Notes: generated by a model from the letters alone, not told the origin. 64,000 bases of DNA from JBDTVS01 sp040007095 (GCA_040007095.1 JBDTVS010000008.1:1-64000), one strand, 5' to 3'. Shown: positions 42,271 through 49,243, numbered from the stretch's first letter. Numbers and translations are program-made.

Positions 42271-42864
42271 TTGGAGCCGGGGCCGACGAAGAATCGCGAG
42301 GGCCGCACGTTTCAGTACCTCGAGCTCGTCGACACCGAAGTGAGGGCGGCTGTGGACGCACTGTGGACCCGCCACGAGGCGCTCGTCGCCAAAGGCATCA
42401 TCCGGCCGTACGTCTTCTGCCGGGGCGGCGGACAGCCCATCAAGAGCTTCTACACGCGCTGGGCGGAGGCATGCGGTCAAGTGGGCTGCCCGGGCCGCAT
42501 TCCGCTCGACATGCGGCGTACGACGGTGCGCAATCTGAACCGGGCCGGCGTACCGGAAACCGTCGCGATGAAGATCACCGGGCACAAGACGCGGTCGGTG
42601 TTCGATCGCTACGACATCACGAGCGAAGAGGATTTGGCGGATGCGTCGCGGAAGCTGCAGGCGATGACAGGGACAATTCCGGGGACAATCGCTGAAAAAC
42701 CAGCCTTTGCGGCGAACGCCTCATTCGTCCGCAAGTCTCGACGGCTTATGTCGTTAAGGCATGGTGACCGGGGCGGGGATCGAACCCGCGGCCCGCGCAT
42801 TAAAAGTGCCGGGATACTTCGCGTGTTGCTGAACGATTCGTGCGGTTTCGCCTTCGCGCCGTGA
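42271..42864 (+). pseudogene. C-terminal fragment of a tyrosine recombinase
   Basis: The frame keeps the second half of a phage-type integrase catalytic domain: YVFCRGGGQPIKSFYTRWAE, RRTTVRNLNRAGVPETVAM with the Arg of box II, ITGHKTRSVFDRYDITSEED with the His/Arg and the nucleophile Tyr. The N-terminal SAM-like and box I regions are missing. The frame then reads through the tRNA-Lys copy (HGDRGGDRTRGPRIKS) and stops at 42864, so the integrase 3' end overlaps the attachment site, as in active elements of this type. Confidence 0.7.
42762..42806 (-). repeat. tRNA-Lys 3' fragment (left attachment site of the prophage)
   Basis: On the reverse strand it reads CTTTTAATGC at the anticodon loop, then GGGCCGCGGGTTCGATCC and CCGCCCCGGTCACCA. 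The anticodon stem no longer pairs fully and no 5' half follows, so it is not a working tRNA. The prophage integrase gene starts 80 bases to the right. The whole tRNA-Lys, or its copy, should lie past the other end of the prophage. Confidence 0.75.
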
Positions 42865-42885
42865 ACACACCGTGCACGATCGCGA

Positions 42886-44055
42886 TCATTTCACCCGCCG
42901 CAGCGCCTTCCCGACGCGTCGGACTGGCGGGGCGCTCACGGTCTCGACGGCCGCGCGCATATCGTCGGTAATCGCCTCCTGGTAGATTTCCACCAACACG
43001 CCCACGTCTTTCCAATTCCCAATTTGTTGGACGACGCCGAGTACTTTTTCGCCGCCCGCGCGGATCATGCGACTCGCCCCGGTGCGACGCGTCGCCCAGT
43101 GAAACGTGATGCCATCTCTCGCTTTGCCGTAGCGGACGGGCGGCTTCGCCTGCGCACAGGCCCGACTGAGCGCTTTGCGAAAGGCGCGCGTCCGGTTGCG
43201 CTGGCTCTTGCCGCGACGGCGTTGCGGGAAGTACCAGTCGGGGTGCCGCGGATCGACCGGGACAGCATCGAGCGCGATCCGCAAGCGCGCAGAGACGGGC
43301 ACATGGTAGGCCCGCCCGTTCTTGGAATCGCGGATCTCTAGATAGGTGTTGTGATCGTCCGCACGACGCAAGTCGAGAATGTCGCCGAGCCGGACCAAGC
43401 CATCGAGCCCGACGAGCACGATCGCTCGATCGTGGACCGCGAGCGCCGGCAGAAGCCGCTGCTCTTCGTCGGGGGTCATTGTGCGGCGCCGAATTGGCGG
43501 GGCGGGGAGGTTCGTGAGCCCCACCAGGGGGGACAGGGCGAGCTGCTTGGTGCGCACCGCTTCCGCCAAGATCTGTTGCAGGAAGTCGACCTCGCGATTC
43601 ACGGTGCGAGGGGCGGGCTTCGGATACGTGTGCTTGCGGCCCTTCGGCCCGCCGCAATGCGCAATCACGACGGGCGTGACGAGTCGCTGACTGCGCCAGG
43701 CGATCACCCGTTCGGCGGTGATGTCCTGGAGCTCGAGCGATCCGAACGCGGCGACGAGGCGCGGCAGGATTTGCCGTTCGCGCTCGTGGCCTTTGTGATG
43801 GGGAATGACGTGCGTGTCGTACCAGGTGGCCAGGGTCTGAAACGTGATCGGATCGGGCGCGGCTTCCGCCGGTTGCCCTTGACCCAGCCTGAGCATCCGC
43901 CGTTGATACTCAGCTTCCGCGGCGAGACGGCTGTCACGCTTCTGGGTCTTCGTCGTGCCGACGGGGAAGTCCGTCCTGCAGCGGCGCTGACCGGCGAACG
44001 CCGTTTCGAGGTACAGCCACCAGAAGCGGGAGTCCGGCCGCTGATAGATGCCCAT
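42886..44055 (-). CDS. int: Tyrosine recombinase (prophage integrase)
   Basis: A 389-residue phage integrase that would recombine attP with the tRNA-Lys site. The N-terminal arm-binding region (YQRPDSRFWWLYLETAF) and SAM-like core-binding domain (TFQTLATWYDTHVIPHHKGH) precede the catalytic domain: box I Arg in GLDGLVRLGDILDLR, Lys strand LEIRDSKNGRAYHVPV, HWATRRTGASRMIRAGG (His-x-x-Arg) and nucleophile Tyr in LVEIYQEAITDD. ATG 44055 is chosen because MGIYQRPDSRFW is the usual start; the frame is open upstream without homology. It ends 80 bases from the attachment site, at the prophage edge and in the expected orientation. Confidence 0.92.
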   Translation of the reverse strand: MGIYQRPDSRFWWLYLETAFAGQRRCRTDFPVGTTKTQKRDSRLAAEAEYQRRMLRLGQGQPAEAAPDPITFQTLATWYDTHVIPHHKGHERERQILPRLVAAFGSLELQDITAERVIAWRSQRLVTPVVIAHCGGPKGRKHTYPKPAPRTVNREVDFLQQILAEAVRTKQLALSPLVGLTNLPAPPIRRRTMTPDEEQRLLPALAVHDRAIVLVGLDGLVRLGDILDLRRADDHNTYLEIRDSKNGRAYHVPVSARLRIALDAVPVDPRHPDWYFPQRRRGKSQRNRTRAFRKALSRACAQAKPPVRYGKARDGITFHWATRRTGASRMIRAGGEKVLGVVQQIGNWKDVGVLVEIYQEAITDDMRAAVETVSAPPVRRVGKALRRVK

Positions 44056-44060
44056 CGGCC

Positions 44061-44453
44061 TTAGGGATGCGTCGCGATCGTTCTGCGAAGCGCGCGGTGT
44101 TGCACGTCGGCTTGAACGAGGCGCGCCAAGATGGCGATGAAGCACGCGCCGCAGAGTAGGCCGACGCCCTGGGTTGCTTGGGTCAACGACGTGATACCGG
44201 CCCACGCAGTCCCGAGCGCACACAGGACAAGAAACGCCTCGAGGATTCCCAACCCGACTTGAGGAGCACTCGCGTTCTTGATCTCTGATGGAGCGAGCGA
44301 CGCGCGACCGCTGGGCGGTGGCGAGGGCGTCGTCGATATCGCTGCCGGCATTGGTGGCGGCGTGGTGCGCAGGCTGACGAGATCGCGTCGGCAGTGGGGA
44401 CACACGACGACTGTGCTGGGAATCTCTTCGGCGCAGAAGCGGCATTTCGTCAT
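44061..44453 (-). CDS. Zinc-ribbon membrane protein
   Basis: A 130-residue protein. The N-terminus has CRFCAEEI and CPHCRRDL, a zinc ribbon (residues 4-21), followed by a Pro/Ser-rich linker of about 45 residues and two helices (LGILEAFLVLCALGTAWAG, GVGLLCGACFIAILARLV). Such small zinc-ribbon membrane proteins are common next to phage integrases and in superinfection-exclusion loci; the role here is unknown. It ends five bases before the integrase start and probably shares a lysogenic transcript with it. Confidence 0.7.
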   Translation of the reverse strand: MTKCRFCAEEIPSTVVVCPHCRRDLVSLRTTPPPMPAAISTTPSPPPSGRASLAPSEIKNASAPQVGLGILEAFLVLCALGTAWAGITSLTQATQGVGLLCGACFIAILARLVQADVQHRALRRTIATHP

Positions 44454-44578
44454 GATCTGTTCTTTCGTTATCGGAACTTACGAGGGCCGAAGACACACCC
44501 GCGGGTAACAGCGATCCCGACTGAGGTCGCACGTGCACGGTCCCCAGAAGGGAAGGAGAACGAAGTCCGCCTCGACAG

Positions 44579-45055
44579 TCAGCGGCCCCTTTTTCGACCT
44601 GCCCCGTGTCGTGGCTCCGCCACCTGGACCGGCTTGTCGTCAGCACCGGTGCGATGCAGGCGGAGCGCGATCGACACATTCATCCGCACGACGTTCTTGT
44701 TCTCCAGCGTCAGCGTCGGCCACTCCTGCAAGAGGTCCTGCAGGACCGGGTCGGTCACCCGTTTCTCTGGCCCATACAGCGACTCGATCAGTTCCGCGAT
44801 CTCTCGGTTGTCCGCGGCCCGTAGCACGTCCGACGGCGGTTCTTCTGACACCTGCGCGAGGCGCAAACAGTTCTCGATATTGAAGGGAAAATCGCCCGTG
44901 TTGAGTGCGCGACTGAGTCGCGACGGGGTGATTTTCAGAGCCTTCGCAAGCGCCGTCCGCGACGGAAAACGCTCGGCAATCTTGTTCAGTAACGTCTTAA
45001 ACGGCTCGTTCCCCAACTCGGATGCAACATACGGAACCTCTTGGCATTGCAGCAA
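44579..45055 (-). CDS. Phage repressor, Cro/CI-type helix-turn-helix
   Basis: A 158-residue protein with a lambda-repressor-like HTH at residues 22-65 (NKIAERFPSRTALAKALKIT PSRLSRAL) and an alpha-helical C-terminal part. It lacks a recognisable LexA-like peptidase. It is transcribed away from the small HTH gene at 45132, and the 76-base gap between them contains repeated TGACA/TGTCA words, the layout of a CI/Cro switch. The start is TTG 45055; a second TTG 39 bases downstream is also possible. Confidence 0.75.
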   Translation of the reverse strand: MLQCQEVPYVASELGNEPFKTLLNKIAERFPSRTALAKALKITPSRLSRALNTGDFPFNIENCLRLAQVSEEPPSDVLRAADNREIAELIESLYGPEKRVTDPVLQDLLQEWPTLTLENKNVVRMNVSIALRLHRTGADDKPVQVAEPRHGAGRKRGR

Positions 45056-45082
45056 GTTGGTAACTGTAGGATATCACGGTCA

Positions 45083-45137
45083 TGACACATCTAGTTGACA
45101 GTACAATCAGATCGGGCGTATCGTCTCCGACATGTCA
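45083..45137. promoter_or_regulatory. Divergent switch region with Cro-side promoter and possible operators
   Basis: TTGACA at 45095-45100 and TATCGT at 45119-45124 are 18 bases apart and point toward the gene at 45132, a good sigma70 promoter. TGACA occurs at 45083 and 45096, and TGTCA at 45133. These are candidate half-operators for the repressor or the Cro-like protein. The exact operator pattern is not clear. Confidence 0.45.
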
Positions 45138-45416
45138 GAAGAAATGAATAGGCTTGACAGCAAGAACACACCATCGCTGATCGCCCAGTTGAACGACATC
45201 CGGCTGTCGCGCGACTGGTCGTACCGCCAACTGTCCGAGGACATCGAGCGCCTGACCGGAACCGTGGTGTCGCAGCAAACGTTGCAGCCGTTGTTGTCGG
45301 GGCGATATTCCAAGCCCTACGATCGGACGCTCTACAAGATCCGTCGCTACTTCGACGCGGTGGCGGCCGAATCGTCGGCGAAGCCCGCACGCAAGCCGAA
45401 GGGTCGCGCCGCATGA
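45132..45416 (+). CDS. Small HTH protein, Cro-like
   Basis: A 94-residue protein with an XRE-type helix-turn-helix: SLIAQLNDIRLSRDWSYRQLSEDIERLTG, VSQQTLQPLLSGRYSKPYDR TLYKIRRYF. A basic Ala/Lys-rich tail follows. It is divergent from the CI-like repressor, so a Cro-like role in lytic entry is likely. Its stop overlaps the start of the next gene by four bases. Confidence 0.75.
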   Translation: MSEEMNRLDSKNTPSLIAQLNDIRLSRDWSYRQLSEDIERLTGTVVSQQTLQPLLSGRYSKPYDRTLYKIRRYFDAVAAESSAKPARKPKGRAA

Positions 45417-45631
45417 ACCGCGAGCCGCTCCTCACCGCCGCTGACATGCTCGTTTACCTGCGGCTCGGATCCGAGTCCGCGCTCTATCGCTTGATTCGCG
45501 AGCATCACTTGCCGTTCCGACGAGTGGGAAGGCTCTATCGGTTCGACCGACGCGATGTGGATGCCTGGACCTGCGGCTTCGCGTCCGCGCTCGAACAGGA
45601 ACGCGCGCAGCGTCCTCGGATCGCCTCTTGA
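45413..45631 (+). CDS. Excisionase-type DNA-binding protein
   Basis: A 72-residue winged-helix protein of the MerR/Xis-like HTH family: LLTAADMLVYLRLGSESALYR, LIREHHLPFRRVGRLYRFDR, RDVDAWT. This is the typical short helix_turn_helix_17 layout used by phage excisionases and small activators. It overlaps the Cro-like gene by four bases. Whether it is the excisionase of the tyrosine integrase or a transcription factor is not settled. Confidence 0.7.
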   Translation: MNREPLLTAADMLVYLRLGSESALYRLIREHHLPFRRVGRLYRFDRRDVDAWTCGFASALEQERAQRPRIAS

Positions 45632-45850
45632 GCCGGGACGGGAGAAAGCCGTTCGGTGGTGGGGCAGCAACGGAAGGGCAGAGACCGCAGCGCATCAGTC
45701 ACGGGAGCGCCGCGGTCCCTGGAGACTCAACGGAAAAGGAGCCGTCAAGCCATGCGCGCGCAAAGTGTACCAAACCCCGAGGGGGGGCGAAAGCCGCCTG
45801 CCACACAACCGAACGGTTGTGTGGTTGCTGATCTACAACCAGGCGGTTAT

Positions 45851-46540
45851 ATGGCAGCTCGGCACACGCTCGGGTACGTGCGTGTGAGCACGGAAAAGCA
45901 AGCGGACGAGGGGTTATCGCTGGAGGCGCAAACCGTGAAGATCCGCCAAATGGCCGACCTCCGCGATCTCGCGCTGACAGAGGGGGACGTCATCAGCGAC
46001 GCGGGCGAGTCGGCGAAGTCGCTTAATCGACCTGGCCTGACCTGGCTGCTCGCCCAAGTGGACGCGGGCGCCGTCGGGACCGTCATCATCGCGAAGCTCG
46101 ATCGCCTCACCCGGTCGACGAGAGACCTCTGGCCGCTCATCGAACACTTCGAACGGCGGCACGTGACGCTGATCAGTGTGGCGGAGACCCTCGACACCAG
46201 CACGGCGATGGGCCGCGCGATGCTCAACATCATCGCGACACTCTCCCAGTGGGAGCGGGAAGCCATCGGCGAGCGGACGCGCGACGTCCTGCGGCACAAG
46301 AAGGCGAAGGGCGAGCGCGTCGGCACGCTGCCGTTCGGCTTTCGGTTGGTCGCCGGCAGCCGCAGTCAGCTCGAACCCGATGTCGTGGAGCAAGACAAGC
46401 TGGCGCTGATTCGGAATCTGAAGGCCGCGGGCGGCAGCACCAGGAAGATTTCCGACGCCTTGAATGAGGCGGGCCTGACGACACGGCGGGGCACGCCGTG
46501 GCGTGGGCAGTACGTCGCGCGGATCCTCCAGAGGGCGTGA
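45851..46540 (+). CDS. Small serine recombinase (resolvase/invertase type)
   Basis: A 229-residue serine recombinase. Catalytic domain: LGYVRVSTEKQADEGLSLEAQ with the nucleophile Ser at about residue 13, TVIIAKLDRLTRSTRDLWPL, TLDTSTAMGRAMLNIIATLSQWEREAI GERT. A C-terminal helix-turn-helix (KISDALNEAGLTTRRGTPWR GQYVARIL) is also clear. ATG 45851 gives the standard start. It lies downstream of the switch genes rather than beside the integrase, and could be a DNA invertase or a second recombination system in the same phage. Its 3' end is the first copy of a 36-bp direct repeat. Confidence 0.88.
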   Translation: MAARHTLGYVRVSTEKQADEGLSLEAQTVKIRQMADLRDLALTEGDVISDAGESAKSLNRPGLTWLLAQVDAGAVGTVIIAKLDRLTRSTRDLWPLIEHFERRHVTLISVAETLDTSTAMGRAMLNIIATLSQWEREAIGERTRDVLRHKKAKGERVGTLPFGFRLVAGSRSQLEPDVVEQDKLALIRNLKAAGGSTRKISDALNEAGLTTRRGTPWRGQYVARILQRA

Positions 46541-46543
46541 TGA
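46508..46543 (+). repeat. 36-bp junction repeat, copy 1
   Basis: CAGTACGTCGCGCGGATCCT followed by CCAGAGGGCGTGATGA encodes the last residues of the serine recombinase and the TGATG overlap with the next gene. Copy 2 at 46851-46886 differs at one base. Confidence 0.9.
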
Positions 46544-46896
46544 GCGTCCCTGGCTTGCAAGCCGCTCAAGCCGCCGCGAAGCGTGCGTTGGCCGATCCGC
46601 ATACGCGGGCGCTCCTGTTCGATCGTTGTCGGCGCACGCGAGCGGATAAACGGCTGCGCAGGCGCCTCGGCGGCGTGAAGGGTCGGACGGTGCCGGGCAG
46701 GCCGGGTGTCCTACCCAAGCAGCGACTCATGACGCGTCAGGAATTCACGCGCTGGGTGGTCGACCACACGATCCGCGTCTTCCTGTCCGTCCCGCGTGAC
46801 GTCGTTCGATGTCCGTGCCGCGACGTGAGCTGTCACGGCTGGCGCTTTATCAGTACGTCGCGCGGATCCTCCAGGGGGCGTGATGACGCTCGATGA
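46540..46896 (+). CDS. Hypothetical basic protein between junction repeats
   Basis: A 118-residue Arg/Ala-rich protein (VPGLQAAQAAAKRALADPHT, RALLFDRCRRTRADKRLRRR), starting on the recombinase stop (TGATG). Its C-terminal part runs through the second repeat copy, where the amino-acid sequence looks artificial (RFISTSRGSSRGRDDAR), so the natural end may have been lost. A 24-residue frame at 46809-46883 in another frame ends ALYQYVARILQGA, repeating the recombinase C-terminus. No family is recognised. Confidence 0.55.
   Translation: MSVPGLQAAQAAAKRALADPHTRALLFDRCRRTRADKRLRRRLGGVKGRTVPGRPGVLPKQRLMTRQEFTRWVVDHTIRVFLSVPRDVVRCPCRDVSCHGWRFISTSRGSSRGRDDAR
46851..46886 (+). repeat. 36-bp junction repeat, copy 2
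   Basis: Identical to copy 1 except G for A at one position. Here it again ends in GTGATGA and overlaps the next start (46883). It therefore brackets the 343 bases between 46544 and 46886. Confidence 0.9.
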
Positions 46897-47071
46897 TTTG
46901 ATCGAGACCCTGCAAGCCTTGCGCGCGCAGTATCCCGGCGCCGGGACCGCGGTCGTCGATTGCCCGGTCGAGATCGAGCCGTCGTACGAGTTGGGCGAGG
47001 TGCAGTTGGGTTTCGTGTTCGTGGTGGATGACGACGAGGACGACGACGATGAGCCCACACGGGTGCATTGA
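46883..47071 (+). CDS. Small acidic protein
   Basis: A 62-residue protein (MTLDDLIETLQALRAQYPGA then VEIEPSYELGEVQLGFVFVV) ending in a run of Asp/Glu. ATG 46883 or GTG 46880. The first four residues and 14 bases of the start are shared with the gene at 50554. The acidic tail resembles DNA-mimic or early phage proteins, but no function is known. Confidence 0.6.
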   Translation: MTLDDLIETLQALRAQYPGAGTAVVDCPVEIEPSYELGEVQLGFVFVVDDDEDDDDEPTRVH

Positions 47072-47152
47072 GTGGACGGGCGATGGGACGACACGAGCCG
47101 CCGACGCGGTAGCCGAGGGCGGGCGGCTTCGTACTGTGAATAGTCCACGCGC

Positions 47153-47278
47153 GTGACCAAGATCTCCCTCGTCTCCAAGACCGAGGACGAGACCGCCGTC
47201 GGGTGTGGCGTGTGGCTCGCGCTGGCGGTGATCGTCCTCGCGGCGATCGCGGGCGGCCTGCTCGCGTGGAGGAGGTAG
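47153..47278 (+). CDS. Very small single-span membrane protein
   Basis: A 41-residue frame (GTG 47153 to TAG 47278). A short N-terminus (VTKISLVSKTEDETAVG) is followed by one hydrophobic span (WLALAVIVLAAIAGGLLA) and a C-terminal WRR. The size and layout fit phage single-span proteins. GGAGGAGG at its 3' end serves the next gene at 47285. Confidence 0.5.
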   Translation: MTKISLVSKTEDETAVGCGVWLALAVIVLAAIAGGLLAWRR

Positions 47279-47284
47279 GCGCCG

Positions 47285-47614
47285 ATGGATGACGATCCGC
47301 TCGCCCAGGCGACGCAAATGATCGCCGATGCCCGGCAGGCCTTCGCGATCGACGTCGACGCGATCCTGAGCGAGCTCCGCCGCTTCAGTGAATCGCTCGG
47401 AGACGGCATCGGAGAGATCAACCGGGGGGAAGCCTTACGCATACTGCGCCGGCTCGTGCTCGAGAAATTCGACCTGCGGTTGCCCATGCGGAGTCTCGAA
47501 GCGGCGCGTTTACAGCAGTTGGTGCGCGAGGCGCACGACCTCCTGTCGAATCCCGAGACGCAGGTCGACCTGCGGGACTGGTTGAAATCGGCGGAGCCGT
47601 TCCTCCGGACCTGA
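47285..47614 (+). CDS. Hypothetical helical protein
   Basis: A 109-residue all-helical protein (DPLAQATQMIADARQAFAID VDAILSELRRF, INRGEALRILRRLVLEKFD, LQQLVREAHDLLS). A Shine-Dalgarno (GGAGGAGG) precedes ATG 47285. No family recognised; the neighbours are small phage proteins. Confidence 0.65.
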   Translation: MDDDPLAQATQMIADARQAFAIDVDAILSELRRFSESLGDGIGEINRGEALRILRRLVLEKFDLRLPMRSLEAARLQQLVREAHDLLSNPETQVDLRDWLKSAEPFLRT

Positions 47615-47627
47615 GATACTCGCCGGC

Positions 47628-47771
47628 ATGAAAGAGCTGCTCGCCGGCGCGCTGGTGACTCTGGTGACGATCTGGGTGGGGAGCCGGGCGTGGAACTGGA
47701 CACGGCGACGGGCGGAGAGGCGGGACGAATTGTCGCCGCAATGGCGGAACGAACATCGGGAGTGGAAGTAA
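47628..47771 (+). CDS. Very small membrane protein
   Basis: A 47-residue frame starting at ATG 47628: one hydrophobic span (LLAGALVTLVTIWVGSRAW) followed by a charged tail (NWTRRRAERRDELSPQWRNE). It fits a phage single-span protein. Low support, because of size. Confidence 0.45.
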   Translation: MKELLAGALVTLVTIWVGSRAWNWTRRRAERRDELSPQWRNEHREWK

Positions 47772-47887
47772 GCACGATGGACGGGCGTGTTTGAGTTTCG
47801 GCGAGCTTGTCCGGTGATCCGCGCGGGGCACACGCGAGTCCCTGGATATCGATTGATCGGGTTGTATTGAGGAGGAGGAGAGAAGTT

Positions 47888-47916
47888 GCCGACGGCTGAG
47901 GCGAGCAGCCGCCGGC
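47888..47916 (+). promoter_or_regulatory. Stem-loop in the replication leader
   Basis: GCCGACGGCTG (47888-47898) and CAGCCGCCGGC (47906-47916) pair at ten of eleven positions around a seven-base loop. It follows a very strong purine-rich site (GAGGAGGAGAG). It sits in the 207-base gap before the leader ORF and could act in attenuation of initiator expression. Confidence 0.4.
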
Positions 47917-47978
47917 CCTGACGAAGCGCGATCCCAGCGCGCCCACTGAACACGGACGAGGTGACCAGGAGGGCATCG

Positions 47979-48071
47979 ATGAGACGGGACGATCGTACGC
48001 AGGTTTCTACGCGCGACACAACCTCATGTGTGGGCGCGATCGACGCGCGTCGTTGGCGGGCTCATCGATGA
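47979..48071 (+). CDS. Leader peptide ORF before the replication initiator
   Basis: A 30-codon frame with AGGAGG six bases before its ATG. Its TGA (48069-48071) overlaps the ATG of the initiator gene at 48068. The initiator itself has no good Shine-Dalgarno, so its translation probably depends on this leader, as in plasmid rep genes controlled by leader-peptide coupling. The peptide has many Arg/Asp residues and no recognised family. Confidence 0.5.
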   Translation: MRRDDRTQVSTRDTTSCVGAIDARRWRAHR

Positions 48072-49171
48072 GTGGTCGCTATGTGTCGCGCGTTTTGGAA
48101 TCGGGGCTCTCTCAGGTACTGAAGCCGATCGCGGTCGCGTGCGCGACGTACGCGCGCGACAGCGACGGCACACAGATCCGCATGGGAATGAAGGAACTTG
48201 CACACCTCGCCGACGTCAGCCTTCGCACCGCGAAGACGCACGTCCAGGCCTTACGCGATATGGAGCCGCCCGTGTTAGAGACCGTCCGCAAAGCGACGCA
48301 GCACCTCCCCGCGCACTATCGGATGGTGCTCGACAACCTGCCGCCGCGCGCCGTCAGGCAGCCCATAGAACAGCTGGAGGTCCCACTGCAACCCTCGCCC
48401 CCAGAGGTGCAACAGTTGCACCCCTGGGACTCCAGAGGTGCAACTTTGGACTCCAGAGGTGCAACCCATGTTGCACCCGATCCGTCAATTGATCCGAAGA
48501 ACGTACACACACAAACGCGCGCGCGCGAGCCAGAGGTGCAACAGTTGCACCCCTGGAAAACGCCGCCGACGCTACCGCTGATCGGATCCGCGCCGCGGCC
48601 ACCGTGTGAACATCCTCACGCGCACGCCTGGTGTGAAGGTCGAGTCCATGTCCCGCGATTCGTCCACTTCGAATTATTCGACCAGCTCGGCGGCCCGATC
48701 GGCGAACCCGCCCACGTCAAGGCCGGTCGGCTCATCGCGTTCTATGCACGGACCATGGCCGCGATCCCGCACGAGCAGTCGATCGGCGACGACCCGCCGA
48801 CGTTCTGGCGTAAAGCCTTCGCCGCCTGGATCACGAGTCAATCCCAGCCCGCGGAGGTGACCGAGCCCACCGCTGTGCCGTTGAAGTCGAATCCCCCTCT
48901 GCACGTCTGGGCGCAGATCCTCCACGTGATCGAAACGCGCGTCCCGCGACACGACTTCCATATGTGGTTCCTGCAGACGCAGCTCGTGGACGATCACGGG
49001 ACCGTGATCGAGGTGGGCGGCCTCGATGTGACGCGGGGAGATCTCGTCGTCGCGTGGATTGAGAAACACTACCGCGACGCGGTGAAGCTCGCGGCCGACC
49101 AGGTGCGGCCCGGCCTCCAGGTCGAGTTCGTGCCGTGGCGGATTCGCCGGCAGCGGACAGGAACAGGCTGA
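48068..49171 (+). CDS. Phage replication initiator with DnaA domain I-like C-terminus
   Basis: A 367-residue protein. The N-terminal winged-helix domain (residues 1-90; MGMKELAHLADVSLRTAKTH VQAL, with a helix-turn-helix like that of plasmid and phage initiators) is followed by a low-complexity linker encoded by the iteron cluster (residues about 105-170, with two copies of PEVQQLHPW). The C-terminal 90 residues read LHVWAQILHVIETRVPRHDF, HMWFLQTQLVDDHGTVIEVG, DLVVAWIEKHYRDAVKLAAD, which follow the pattern of DnaA domain I, the DnaB-loading domain. That suggests it recruits the host helicase to its own origin. It is coupled to the leader ORF by ATGA. Confidence 0.75.
   Translation: MSGRYVSRVLESGLSQVLKPIAVACATYARDSDGTQIRMGMKELAHLADVSLRTAKTHVQALRDMEPPVLETVRKATQHLPAHYRMVLDNLPPRAVRQPIEQLEVPLQPSPPEVQQLHPWDSRGATLDSRGATHVAPDPSIDPKNVHTQTRAREPEVQQLHPWKTPPTLPLIGSAPRPPCEHPHAHAWCEGRVHVPRFVHFELFDQLGGPIGEPAHVKAGRLIAFYARTMAAIPHEQSIGDDPPTFWRKAFAAWITSQSQPAEVTEPTAVPLKSNPPLHVWAQILHVIETRVPRHDFHMWFLQTQLVDDHGTVIEVGGLDVTRGDLVVAWIEKHYRDAVKLAADQVRPGLQVEFVPWRIRRQRTGTG
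48401..48556 (+). other. Iteron cluster: probable phage origin of replication
   Basis: Six copies of a 13-bp word: CCAGAGGTGCAAC at 48401, 48432, 48453 and 48530, and CCAGGGGTGCAAC on the reverse strand at 48415-48427 and 48544-48556; a seventh, partial copy (GTTGCACCC) is at 48470. Two pairs form near-perfect palindromes with a one-base centre. CACACACAAACGCGCGCGCG lies between the groups. Clustered repeats inside an initiator gene are the lambda O-type arrangement. Confidence 0.7.
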
Positions 49172-49191
49172 TAGCGCATTGAACAAGGTTC

Positions 49192-49243
49192 GGCGGGCTA
49201 GGGTCTGCAGCCCGAAGGGTGCGTTCCTGACGCACGGCCCGCC
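49192..49243 (+). promoter_or_regulatory. Nested stem-loops between replication and downstream genes
   Basis: GGCGGGC (49192-49198) pairs with GCCCGCC (49237-49243). Inside, GTGCGT and ACGCAC (49219-49235) form a hairpin with a five-base loop, and GGGTCTGCAGCCC is another possible hairpin. No T-run follows, so it may be a regulatory RNA fold rather than a simple terminator. CCAGGAGG for the next gene follows. Confidence 0.4.

Larger units (their letters stand above)
41119..42806. mobile_element. Remnant of an integrated element between two tRNA-Lys fragments
   Basis: About 1.6 kb bounded by two direct copies of a tRNA-Lys(TTT) 3' half. Inside are a frameshifted phage/island gene (41400-42036) and the C-terminal half of a tyrosine recombinase (42271-42864) that runs up to the right copy. 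This is what remains of an older integration at the same tRNA. No intact N-terminal recombinase or cargo remains. Confidence 0.65.

Noticed and set aside
42762..42806. Complete tRNA-Lys gene
   Set aside because: Only the anticodon loop to 3' CCA is present; the anticodon stem is broken and no 5' half exists, so it is an attachment-site fragment.
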